NCBI GenBank assembly: GCA_016302965.1
Contig: JAEDMP010000077.1
Coordinates: 1 to 10,873, forward strand
From: Bacteroidaceae bacterium
GTDB taxonomy: Bacteria > Bacteroidota > Bacteroidia > Bacteroidales > Bacteroidaceae
Reading direction: 5' to 3'
DNA length: 10,873 nucleotides
A program made the translations under genes and the position numbers. Of the stretch, positions 1-6,298 are shown one piece after another; position 1 is the first letter of the stretch; every line of letters begins with the position of its first letter. Under the pieces are notes generated by a model. That model saw only the letters and a list, made by a program, of their open reading frames with translations. It did no database searches and had not been told where the DNA came from.

Positions 1-1780
1 TGAGGGCAGCGAGCTCGAACGAGAGCTGGTCGGAGTCAACGGGGTGGAAAGAACCGTCGATGAGGGTCACCTTCATGCTGTCCATGGGATAGCCGCCGAG
101 GATACCATTCTTCATGGCGTTCTCAAAGCCCTTCTGTACAGAGGGGATGAATTCCTTGGGCACGTTACCACCCTTTACCTCGTTCACGAACTGCAGGCCA
201 CCCTGCTTGAAGTCCTCGTCTACGGGACCCACGTTCACGATGATATCAGCAAACTTACCGCGTCCACCACTCTGCTTCTTGTAAACCTCGCGGAGGTTAA
301 CCGTCTTGGTGATGGCCTCCTTGTAGTTCACCTGGGGCTTACCCTGGTTACATTCAACCTTGAACTCACGCTTCAGACGGTCGATGATGATATCGAGGTG
401 GAGCTCACCCATACCAGAGATGATGGTCTGTCCGCTCTGCTCGTCGGTACGAACGGTGAAGGTGGGGTCTTCCTCAGCCAGCTTGGCGAGACCGTTGTCG
501 AGCTTGGCGATGTCGGCCTGGCTCTTGGGCTCTACGGCGATAGAAATCACAGTGTCGGGGAAGGTCATCGACTCGAGCACAATAGGATGTGCCTCGTCGC
601 AGAGGGTGTCACCAGTGCGGATATCCTTGAAACCAACACCTGCGCCGATATCACCAGCATCGATTGATTCCATGGGGATTTCCTTGTTGGAGTTCATCTG
701 GAAGAGGCGGCTGATGCGCTCCTTCTTGCCGGAACGGCTGTTAAGCACGTAAGAACCGGCAACAACCTTACCCGAGTAAACGCGGAAGAATACCAGACGT
801 CCCATGTAGGGGTCAGTGGCAATCTTGAATGCGAGGGCAGATGTGGGAGCATCCTCAGAGGGCTTGCGGTCTTCTTCCTCTTCGGTATCGGGGTTGGTAC
901 CCACGATAGCCTCTGTGTCGAGGGGAGAGGGCAGGAAGGCGCATACATAGTCGAGCAGCGGCTGGACACCCTTGTTCTTGTAGGAAGAACCGCAAATCAT
1001 AGGTGTGCACTGCATGCTGACAGTACCCTTGCGGATAGCGGCGATAATCTCCTCCTCAGTGATGGAGTTGGGGTCATCGAAGTACTTCTCCATAAGAGCC
1101 TCCTCATATTCGGCGGCAGCTTCGAGCAGCTTGTTTCTCCACTCGTCGCACTCGTCCTTGAGGTCAGCGGGAATCTCCTCGATATCATACTCAGCACCCA
1201 TGGTCTCATCGTGCCAGAGGATAGCCTTCATCTTGATGAGGTCAACCACACCCTTGAAGTTCTCTTCGGCACCGATGGGAACCTGGAGCACAACGGGGTT
1301 GGCACCGAGGATGTCAATCATCTGCTGAACAGTCTCGAAGAAGTCGGCTCCCGAGCGGTCCATCTTGTTCACGTAACCGATACGGGGCACATTGTATTTG
1401 TCAGCCTGACGCCAAACGGTCTCCGACTGGGGCTGAACGCCGTCAGCGGCGGAGTAGGTGGCTACAGCACCATCGAGCACACGGAGCGAACGTTCCACCT
1501 CAGCGGTGAAGTCAACGTGTCCCGGAGTGTCGATCAGGTTGATCTTGAAGTTCTTGTTGTTCCATTTCCAGTTACAGGTAGTGGCAGCAGATGTGATAGT
1601 GATACCACGCTCTTGCTCCTGTGCCATCCAGTCCATGGTGGCAGCACCTTCGTGCACCTCACCGATTTTGTGGGTTTTACCTGTATAGAAGAGGATACGC
1701 TCGGAAGTCGTTGTCTTACCGGCATCGATGTGAGCCATAATGCCGATATTGCGAGTCAAATGTAAGTCGCGGTTAGCCAT
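1..1780 (-). CDS. fusA: Translation elongation factor G (EF-G), C-terminus cut off by the window edge
   Basis: This is the ribosomal translocase, a cytoplasmic GTPase that moves tRNA and mRNA after peptide bond formation. The start is the ATG at 1780; 593 codons are open to the left edge, so roughly the last 110 residues of a ~700-residue protein (the end of domain IV and domain V) lie outside the window. All GTP-binding motifs are visible: P-loop AHIDAGKT (residues 16-23), switch I RGIT (58-61), DTPGH (84-88) and NKMD (138-141). The stretch around YSAADGVQPQSETVWRQADK, the domain II region and the domain III FTVRTDEQSGQTIISGMGEL-like segment follow in the expected order. It lies 24 bases after rpsG, so it is very probably cotranscribed with rpsL-rpsG. 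The str-operon position and intact GTPase motifs mark it as canonical EF-G rather than the divergent second EF-G known in Bacteroides. Confidence 0.97.
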   Translation of the reverse strand, partial: MANRDLHLTRNIGIMAHIDAGKTTTSERILFYTGKTHKIGEVHEGAATMDWMAQEQERGITITSAATTCNWKWNNKNFKINLIDTPGHVDFTAEVERSLRVLDGAVATYSAADGVQPQSETVWRQADKYNVPRIGYVNKMDRSGADFFETVQQMIDILGANPVVLQVPIGAEENFKGVVDLIKMKAILWHDETMGAEYDIEEIPADLKDECDEWRNKLLEAAAEYEEALMEKYFDDPNSITEEEIIAAIRKGTVSMQCTPMICGSSYKNKGVQPLLDYVCAFLPSPLDTEAIVGTNPDTEEEEDRKPSEDAPTSALAFKIATDPYMGRLVFFRVYSGKVVAGSYVLNSRSGKKERISRLFQMNSNKEIPMESIDAGDIGAGVGFKDIRTGDTLCDEAHPIVLESMTFPDTVISIAVEPKSQADIAKLDNGLAKLAEEDPTFTVRTDEQSGQTIISGMGELHLDIIIDRLKREFKVECNQGKPQVNYKEAITKTVNLREVYKKQSGGRGKFADIIVNVGPVDEDFKQGGLQFVNEVKGGNVPKEFIPSVQKGFENAMKNGILGGYPMDSMKVTLIDGSFHPVDSDQLSFELAAL

Positions 1781-1804
1781 TTCTATTTACCTTAATTAAA
1801 TGAG

Positions 1805-2281
1805 TTAGAATCTGAAGTGAGCGAATGCGCGGTTAGCCTCAGCCATGCGGTGCATATCTTCCTTGCGCTTGAAGGCACCACCCTGGTTGTTGAAAGCGTC
1901 CATGATTTCGGCTGCGAGTTTGTCGGCCATGGTCTTACCGCTGCGCTTGCGTGCGTAGGCGATCATGTTCTTCATGGAGATGCTCTCCTTGCGGTCGGGA
2001 CGGATTTCGGTAGGCACCTGGAAGGTAGCACCACCAATACGGCGGCTCTTCACCTCCACCTGGGGAGTGATGTTGTCAAGAGCAGTCTTCCAGATTTCGA
2101 GGGCCGACTTCTCTTCGTTGCTCATCTTAGCCTTTACATTGTCAAGTGCGTTATAGAAAATTTCGTATGAAATAGACTTTTTGCCATCATACATGAGGTG
2201 GTTAACGAACTTGGAGACCTTCTGGTCGTTGAAAACGGGATCCGGGAGGATAACCCTCTTCTTTGGTTTTGCTTTTCTCAT
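1805..2281 (-). CDS. rpsG: 30S ribosomal protein S7
   Basis: S7 is a primary 16S rRNA-binding protein that nucleates assembly of the 30S head and lies near the E site and the mRNA exit. The 158-residue product has the family length. It begins MRKAKPKKRVILPDPVFNDQ, contains the conserved core VEVKSRRIGGATFQVPTEIRP (about residues 75-95), and ends MAEANRAFAHFRF, matching the S7 C-terminus. The ATG start at 2281 is preceded by an A/T-rich sequence with no Shine-Dalgarno, as usual in Bacteroidetes. It sits between rpsL and fusA, the standard str order. The spacer to rpsL is 160 bases and folds into hairpins. In E. coli, S7 represses its own translation by binding the S12-S7 intercistronic RNA; whether that holds here is only an inference. 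Confidence 0.98.
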   Translation of the reverse strand: MRKAKPKKRVILPDPVFNDQKVSKFVNHLMYDGKKSISYEIFYNALDNVKAKMSNEEKSALEIWKTALDNITPQVEVKSRRIGGATFQVPTEIRPDRKESISMKNMIAYARKRSGKTMADKLAAEIMDAFNNQGGAFKRKEDMHRMAEANRAFAHFRF

Positions 2282-2321
2282 TTGATTTTTTACGATTTAA
2301 TTCTGCATGGGGTTGTCTTTT

Positions 2322-2360
2322 TTGACGTTCTTCAACGCCCACTCCAGGGCATTTACTCAA
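2322..2360 (-). promoter_or_regulatory. Candidate structured element in the rpsL-rpsG spacer RNA
   Basis: On the minus-strand transcript an inner 7-bp stem pairs 2353-2347 with 2340-2334, including one U-G pair (GCCC/GGGC core), and closes a UGGAGU hexaloop. Outside it, UUGA (2360-2357) pairs with UCAA (2325-2322), leaving an asymmetric internal loop. A second small hairpin (2442-2425, loop GGAGAA) begins at the rpsL stop codon. The spacer is 160 bases, long for adjacent ribosomal genes. Location and shape recall the S7 autoregulatory site of E. coli, but homology is not shown. Confidence 0.35.
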
Positions 2361-2441
2361 CCTTTCTAAACTTCACCAGCAAAACTTTATAAATAATTTT
2401 TAGTCAGTTCCAAACAAGCTGTTTACTGCCTTCTCCGGCAA

Positions 2442-2822
2442 TTACTTCTTAGCTTTAGGACGCTTGGCGCCATACTTTGAACGACGCTGGGTACGGTTGG
2501 CAACACCTGCGGTATCGAGGGTACCACGTACGATGTGATAGCGAACACCGGGGAGGTCCTTCACACGGCCACCGCGAACGAGCACGATGGAGTGCTCCTG
2601 CAGGTTGTGTCCTTCTCCGGGGATGTAGGAGTTCACTTCTTTCTGGTTTGTCAGACGAACACGGGCAACTTTACGCATTGCCGAATTAGGTTTCTTAGGT
2701 GTTGTTGTGTAAACGCGCACACACACACCACGACGCTGAGGACATGCGTCAAGGGCGGGTGATTTGCTCTTCTCAACAAGCGCCGTTCTACCTTTTCTTA
2801 CCAATTGTTGAATTGTAGGCAT
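2442..2822 (-). CDS. rpsL: 30S ribosomal protein S12
   Basis: S12 lies in the decoding centre of the small subunit and controls translational accuracy. The 126-residue protein matches the family over its whole length: MPTIQQLVRKGR at the start, TTPKKPNSAMRKVARVRLTN (about 40-59), GEGHNLQEHS (69-78), RGGRVKDLPGVRYHIVRG (83-100), and a basic tail ending RPKAKK. Lys43 and Lys88, where substitutions give streptomycin resistance in many bacteria, are both lysine, so there is no classical resistance change. Asp89, the residue methylthiolated by RimO in E. coli, is present. It is the first gene of the str operon, with a consensus promoter about 80-110 bases upstream and an A-rich leader (AAAACAACAACAAA) directly before the ATG. 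Confidence 0.98.
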   Translation of the reverse strand: MPTIQQLVRKGRTALVEKSKSPALDACPQRRGVCVRVYTTTPKKPNSAMRKVARVRLTNQKEVNSYIPGEGHNLQEHSIVLVRGGRVKDLPGVRYHIVRGTLDTAGVANRTQRRSKYGAKRPKAKK

Positions 2823-2902
2823 TTTGTTGTTGTTTTTAATTATATATTATTATTTATGTATTGTCAAATTTACACTATTGGCACTCGGCCTATTTTGGGT
2901 TG

Positions 2903-2934
2903 CAAAGTTAGTAAAAATGTTTCATACCGCCAAA
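2903..2934 (-). promoter_or_regulatory. str operon promoter (Bacteroidetes sigma-ABfr type)
   Basis: Read on the minus strand this is TTTG (2934-2931), a 20-base spacer, then TAACTTTG (2910-2903), an exact match to the Bacteroidetes -33/-7 consensus. Transcription should start a few bases beyond 2903, giving an rpsL leader of roughly 70-75 bases that is very A/T-rich and lacks a Shine-Dalgarno site. It is the only complete consensus match I found in the interval before rpsL. Confidence 0.8.
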
Positions 2935-2975
2935 TATAAGGTATAGCAAGGCCGAAAAGAATCCGAAATATTTGG
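2930..2975. repeat. Inverted repeat overlapping the -33 element of the str promoter
   Basis: CCAAATAT at 2930-2937 and its exact reverse complement ATATTTGG at 2968-2975 are separated by 30 bases. The promoter-proximal arm covers the -33 TTTG of the str promoter. The arms are 38 bases apart start to start. This could be a paired protein-binding site or a chance match in A/T-rich DNA. No U-run follows, so it does not look like a terminator. Confidence 0.35.
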
Positions 2976-3064
2976 TATATATAAATCTTTTTAACGTTTC
3001 TTTACCCTTTTATCTTCCCTTTTCTGCCCGTTTTCTTTACTTTTGGGGCAGGGTCTGCATGCGG

Positions 3065-4633
3065 TCAGTCCATCAGCAAGGTGGTCATCGAGCGTGCCGG
3101 CAACGTGATGGTCCGGCCTGGTGCCACCTCGCCTACGGGCTTGAGGTCTTCACCCTCGGCATCTGTGGTACGGTAGATTTTCCATTTCTTCTTCGTTTGC
3201 CTGCCGAGTCCGAATGAGGCCTGTTGCTCCTCGCGGGCATAGTTGATGATGACCACGGCATAGCTTCCGTCACGGTTCTGATAGGCAGTAACCATCAGCG
3301 CCTGCGGACGAGTGTCTCCCTCTTCCAGCACTGTGCCGTTCACTTGGGCTGCAACGGGTTTCCTGACGGCTTTCGGTCTGACGAAACGGCTGTAGTGGCC
3401 CAGTGTCCAGAGCAGTTTCGAGTCTTTCACCTCACCATCGGTAAGATCCCTGTTGGCGTATTCGCGCAGCAGTCCGTCCTTATAGTCTCCGCCAACAGCC
3501 CTCCACCACTGCCAGCTTTTTGCACCGGCAAAAACGATGTCGTGATGGATGATACGTGCCACATAGAGGGCGGTCTTCATGGTGAAGTCATATCCCCCAC
3601 CCCCTCCTATTTCCTCATCATTTCCCATGATGCAGGTCTCGGTCTGCCAGAAGTCAACGCGGTATTTGTCGAGTGTGTCGCGCAGTTCTTTTCTGATGTC
3701 TCGCAGGGTCTGCAGCGGTGTATTGGTCCAGTAGCTGTGTCCCACCATGAGCGGTTTTACATGCCGTAGTCCTCGGAGACAGGTTTCGGTACTGTCGGTA
3801 GAGAAGAACGACTGAATCTGGTAACCACGCGAGGCGTCGGTCATGTGGGTGGCAAACATACACCGGTAATCCGACGACTCGCTGACGAGTATGTCCGTAT
3901 CGATATTTCTTCGGGTCAGTTCGGCATCAAGCAGCCTCACCACCCGTGCTATCTCCTGTTTGGTGGCCGGAGTGCCCTCCTGTTTGGGTCCGGTCCAGTT
4001 CCAGTGTCCGTCGGGTTCATTGAAGGGGCAGATATAGTCAAAATGGATGCCGTCATGACGTTCCACTCCCTGCACCACGTCTGCCATATATCTTGCGAAA
4101 TCAAGGTAGTGTTCCTCCTTGAGGTTGAGCGTCCCGCCTCTTCCGGTATTTGTGGCGAGTCCGTTCTGTGTGAATCTGACGGGAGGCGAGTTGAGGAAAG
4201 CGAGGAAATGGGGCACGCCTCTTTCTTTGGCGAGCTTGAGGAACCGTCGCTGTCCCTTCAGTTTGTTCCAGTCATAGTCACCCTTGTCGGTCATGAAGCC
4301 CTCGCTGCGGGTCCATGGCGAACCGATTTGGCTTTCTTCCCCCTGTTCGGCGCTTCCTGCTCCCACATTGAAGCGCCAGAGCGAAAGCCCAATTCCCTTG
4401 GGCTTTCCGCTGCTGTCGTTCTCAGTACTGAAGAGCCAGTCAGCCACCTGATGCTGCACCCTCTCATTCCATCTTCCCACATGCTGCATACTCCAGCAGT
4501 CAGAAGCGCCGAAATGTTCCATGGTCTGCAAGTTTTTCCGTGTGTCTATCACAAACGACAGGCATTTTGCCTGACTTGCCATGGCCATCATCGGCCAGGC
4601 CAGCACAAGCATAGCGGTAGATAATCTGTTCAT
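3065..4633 (-). CDS. Secreted glycoside hydrolase, GH30 family
   Basis: This is a retaining clan-A glycosidase of the GH30 type, probably exported; the substrate cannot be told from sequence. I chose the ATG at 4633 (522 residues) over a GTG three codons upstream because it gives a clean signal peptide, MNRLSTAMLVLAWPMMAMASQA. The (beta/alpha)8 barrel begins near FGASDCWSMQ (about 41-50). The acid/base glutamate is in ICPFNEPDGHW (Glu206) and the nucleophile in DFWQTETCIMG (Glu332). KSWQWW (about 372-377) is the expected last barrel strand. A C-terminal beta-sandwich (about 425-522) closes the protein, as in GH30. No lipobox is seen. It begins 35 bases after the DUF3467 gene and is probably cotranscribed with it. 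There are no SusC/SusD genes, sensor or other carbohydrate enzymes nearby, unusual for a Bacteroidetes hydrolase. The family call is firm and the specificity (xylan, beta-1,6-glucan, beta-1,6-galactan and others) is open. Confidence 0.85.
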   Translation of the reverse strand: MNRLSTAMLVLAWPMMAMASQAKCLSFVIDTRKNLQTMEHFGASDCWSMQHVGRWNERVQHQVADWLFSTENDSSGKPKGIGLSLWRFNVGAGSAEQGEESQIGSPWTRSEGFMTDKGDYDWNKLKGQRRFLKLAKERGVPHFLAFLNSPPVRFTQNGLATNTGRGGTLNLKEEHYLDFARYMADVVQGVERHDGIHFDYICPFNEPDGHWNWTGPKQEGTPATKQEIARVVRLLDAELTRRNIDTDILVSESSDYRCMFATHMTDASRGYQIQSFFSTDSTETCLRGLRHVKPLMVGHSYWTNTPLQTLRDIRKELRDTLDKYRVDFWQTETCIMGNDEEIGGGGGYDFTMKTALYVARIIHHDIVFAGAKSWQWWRAVGGDYKDGLLREYANRDLTDGEVKDSKLLWTLGHYSRFVRPKAVRKPVAAQVNGTVLEEGDTRPQALMVTAYQNRDGSYAVVIINYAREEQQASFGLGRQTKKKWKIYRTTDAEGEDLKPVGEVAPGRTITLPARSMTTLLMD

Positions 4634-4668
4634 GCTCTTCACTTTTGTTGTTAGTTCATTCGGATGAT

Positions 4669-4995
4669 TTAAGCCTCACCCTTGTTGCTCACGTTGAAGG
4701 GAGAGATGGTGCGGGGACCCTGGTTGGGAATCTTGATGGCACCATACTCCTGCTCGTATCTCACGATGTTCTCCTGCAGGGCACCGAGCAGACGTTTGGC
4801 ATGTTCAGGAGCCAGGATGACACGGCTCTTCACCTGTGCCTTGGGCACACCTGGCAGTACGCGTGCGAAGTCGATGACGAAATCGCTGCTGGAGTGAGTG
4901 ATGATGGCGAAGTTTGCATAGTCGCCCTGTGCTACGTCGGCGGGCAGTTCAATCTGGAACTGTCCGGCCTGCGGGTTCTTCTCTTGTTCGTTCAT
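4669..4995 (-). CDS. DUF3467 family protein
   Basis: This is a 108-residue soluble protein with no signal peptide or membrane segment. Its core (QFQIELPADVAQGDYANFAIITHSSSDFVIDFARVLPGV, then a basic segment and LAPEHAKRLLGALQENIVRYEQEYG) matches what I recall of DUF3467, a small protein widespread in Bacteroidetes and of unknown function. The N- and C-terminal tails (MNEQEKNPQAG and PFNVSNKGEA) look flexible. The ATG at 4995 follows an A-rich sequence (CACAAAAAACA) and is the only plausible start. A promoter-like -7 box lies about 170 bases upstream, and the leader contains a 13-bp tandem repeat. From memory, DUF3467 genes in Bacteroides sit near rpoC and the str operon; here the gene is still close to rpsL but separated from it by the GH30 gene. 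Confidence 0.85.
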   Translation of the reverse strand: MNEQEKNPQAGQFQIELPADVAQGDYANFAIITHSSSDFVIDFARVLPGVPKAQVKSRVILAPEHAKRLLGALQENIVRYEQEYGAIKIPNQGPRTISPFNVSNKGEA

Positions 4996-5017
4996 TGTTT
5001 TTTGTGATTTGATTATT

Positions 5018-5067
5018 TTGATGTGATTTATTGATGTGATTTATTGAAGTAATTTATTGATGTGAAT
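5018..5067. repeat. 13-bp tandem repeat in the DUF3467 leader, about 4 copies
   Basis: The unit on the plus strand is TTGATGTGATTTA: exact at 5018-5030 and 5031-5043, two changes at 5044-5056, and a partial copy at 5057-5067. On the transcribed strand it reads TAAATCACATCAA and lies within the 5' untranslated leader, ending about 23 bases before the start codon. Copy number could differ between strains. Confidence 0.85.
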
Positions 5068-5163
5068 ACTATGTGATATAGATAATCGGATGATTGGTAT
5101 TATGTTTCGGTTTATATATATAATAATAGGTGTAGGATGCACCCTGATGTTCGTTTGGTCTTG

Positions 5164-5171
5164 CAAAGATA
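5164..5171 (-). promoter_or_regulatory. Candidate promoter for DUF3467-GH30 (-7 box)
   Basis: The minus strand reads TATCTTTG, an exact TAnnTTTG match, lying between the araC stop (5233) and the DUF3467 start (4995). No good TTTG is present at the expected 19-21 base distance, so it may be weak or activator-dependent. It predicts a leader of roughly 160 bases that contains the 13-bp tandem repeats. Confidence 0.5.
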
Positions 5172-5232
5172 CAGGTTTTCTTCGAGATAACCATCTTTCT
5201 GCCGCAAAAAAATCTCTGCCCCCCGCCTCCGC

Positions 5233-6117
5233 TCATTCCTTGGTCCGGTAGTTCCGTGGTGAGAATCCCGTCTGTTTCTTGAAGAAAGTGCCAAAAGCCG
5301 AGAGGTTCGGGAAGTTCAGTTCGTCGGCAATCTGCTGGATGGTCTTGTTACTGTTCTTCATGAGGAAGATGCTCCTTTTGACGACCGCCTGGAAGATAAT
5401 TTCCTGTACGGTTTTGCCGGCAATCTCCTTGGTGAGCGATGACAGATATTTGGGCGAGAGACAGAGTTTGTCGGCATAGAAAGACACCGACCGTTCGCTG
5501 CCATAATACTGTCTCACCAGTTGGAGCAAGTGGAAGAAAATCTCCTGCCGGTGACCTATCTCCACCTCACTCTGGGCGAGGCGTCGGCTGAAGATGGCAC
5601 AGAGCTTATAGGTGAGGGCCATGAGCAGCAGCTTCTGTTCGTGGTCCTCATAAGCATTGTGGAACTGTTTGGGATAGCATCCCATCAACTTGACATAGTG
5701 GCAGAGAGTTTGCTCCTCGCCTGTGGCCCACACATCACAGATACCCGGCGAGAGTGTATTTCGTATCTGCATGGCCAGTACAGAGCTGCCCAGCATTTCT
5801 CTGATGGGGGCGATATGATAGAACAGGAGCTGATAGGCGAAGCCTTCAGACCATTTAATAATCTGGAAGGTGGAATGTGAGGGAATGAACACCGTTTCTC
5901 CGGCCTTGGCTACAAAAGAATGCCCGTTGACGCTAAAATAAAAGCATCCTTTCTCGCAGACCACAAAGCCCACCCCCGGCATCCAGTAGGGTGAGAGGAG
6001 CATCTCGGGAAAGCGGCACAGCGTACCGTCAGACCCGCACACATCTTCATCGTCGTTCAGAGCCTGTTGCAACAGGTTGAGTCTTTCATCATGGCTGTCG
6101 TTCATCATGGCTGTCAT
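5233..6117 (-). CDS. AraC-family transcriptional regulator
   Basis: This is a 294-residue DNA-binding regulator. The N-terminal half (about 35-115, with GCFYFSVNGHSFVAKAGETVFIPSHS) looks like a cupin-type effector domain. The C-terminal double helix-turn-helix is typical of AraC: VSFYADKLCLSPKYLSSLTKEIAGKT (211-236) and TIQQIADELNFPNLSAFGTFFKKQTGFSPRNYR (259-291). There is no membrane segment or response-regulator domain. The start is uncertain: ATG codons at residues 1, 4 and 5 lie in a 16-bp duplication at the gene start. It follows the efflux operon on the same strand but is separated by a terminator and has its own promoter. Direct repeats upstream of this gene and of the efflux operon are candidate operators, so it may control itself and the pump. 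That link is inferred from position only. Confidence 0.9.
   Translation of the reverse strand: MTAMMNDSHDERLNLLQQALNDDEDVCGSDGTLCRFPEMLLSPYWMPGVGFVVCEKGCFYFSVNGHSFVAKAGETVFIPSHSTFQIIKWSEGFAYQLLFYHIAPIREMLGSSVLAMQIRNTLSPGICDVWATGEEQTLCHYVKLMGCYPKQFHNAYEDHEQKLLLMALTYKLCAIFSRRLAQSEVEIGHRQEIFFHLLQLVRQYYGSERSVSFYADKLCLSPKYLSSLTKEIAGKTVQEIIFQAVVKRSIFLMKNSNKTIQQIADELNFPNLSAFGTFFKKQTGFSPRNYRTKE
6085..6115. repeat. 16-bp tandem duplication at the araC-family start codon
   Basis: TTCATCATGGCTGTC occurs at 6085-6099 and 6101-6115, giving a period of 16 bases. On the coding strand each copy is GACAGCCATGATGAA. Because 16 is not a multiple of three, each copy is read in a different frame, and the duplication decides which ATG begins the protein. 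Confidence 0.8.
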
Positions 6118-6146
6118 ACATCATGATTGTTTTAGGTTTCCGACTG

Positions 6147-6178
6147 CGAAGATACAAAATATATTCCATATCCCCAAC
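6147..6178 (-). promoter_or_regulatory. Candidate promoter of the AraC-family gene
   Basis: The minus strand reads GTTG (6178-6175), a 20-base spacer, then TATCTTCG (6154-6147). Each box differs from the Bacteroidetes consensus (TTTG and TAnnTTTG) by one base and the spacing is ideal. The predicted leader is roughly 25 bases. The 22-bp direct repeats lie 75-118 bases upstream of the -33 box, a plausible position for an activator or autoregulatory site. Confidence 0.5.
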
Positions 6179-6252
6179 ATTTCTCCGATTTTTCTGCATC
6201 AGGACAGCCATCCTTATCAGTTTCTACGGCTCAAAGCCATGCCATTTTCCAT

Positions 6253-6296
6253 TTGCAGCCTCGCGAAGTGACAATTGCAGCCTCGCGAAGTAACAG
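6253..6296. repeat. 22-bp tandem direct repeat, candidate operator
   Basis: There are two adjacent copies, 6253-6274 and 6275-6296, sharing TTGCAGCCTCGCGAAGT and then ACA, with two differences in 22 positions. On the minus strand each reads CTTCGCGAGGCTGCAA. The block is G/C-rich inside an A/T-rich spacer, and 22 bp is about two helical turns. It lies between the efflux-operon terminator and the araC promoter. Paired direct half-sites are typical of AraC-family operators. Confidence 0.7.
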
Positions 6297-6298
6297 GG

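Noticed and set aside
44..667. Long plus-strand open frame at the left edge, with others at 1211-1765, 3845-4624, 7276-8256 and 9621-10520.
   Set aside because: Each lies antisense to a well-recognised gene (fusA, GH30, MFS, TolC). The translations match no family I know and reflect codon bias of the opposite strand.
2380..2414. Possible internal promoter for rpsG in the rpsL-rpsG spacer (AAGTTTTG with an upstream TTTG, minus strand).
   Set aside because: The -7 box lacks the TA start (AA instead) and the spacing to TTTG is 23 bases, outside 19-21.
2442..2822. Possible streptomycin-resistance change in S12.
   Set aside because: Lys43 and Lys88 are both wild type and the surrounding motifs are canonical.
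3024..3051. Inverted repeat CTGCCC/GGGCAG just after the GH30 stop, considered as a terminator.
   Set aside because: The stem is only 6 bp with a 16-base loop, and on the minus strand it is followed by A-rich rather than U-rich sequence.
5206..5212. A7 run (T7 on the minus strand) after the araC stop, considered as a terminator.
   Set aside because: No inverted repeat precedes it; the flanking CTGCC copies are direct, not inverted.
5112..5294. 60-codon minus-strand frame across the araC-DUF3467 spacer.
   Set aside because: It overlaps the araC 3' end in another frame, spans the promoter-like -7 box, and has no recognisable protein character.
6253..6296. 22-bp repeat as the beginning of a CRISPR array.
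   Set aside because: The copies are directly adjacent with no spacers, only two exist, and no cas gene is nearby.
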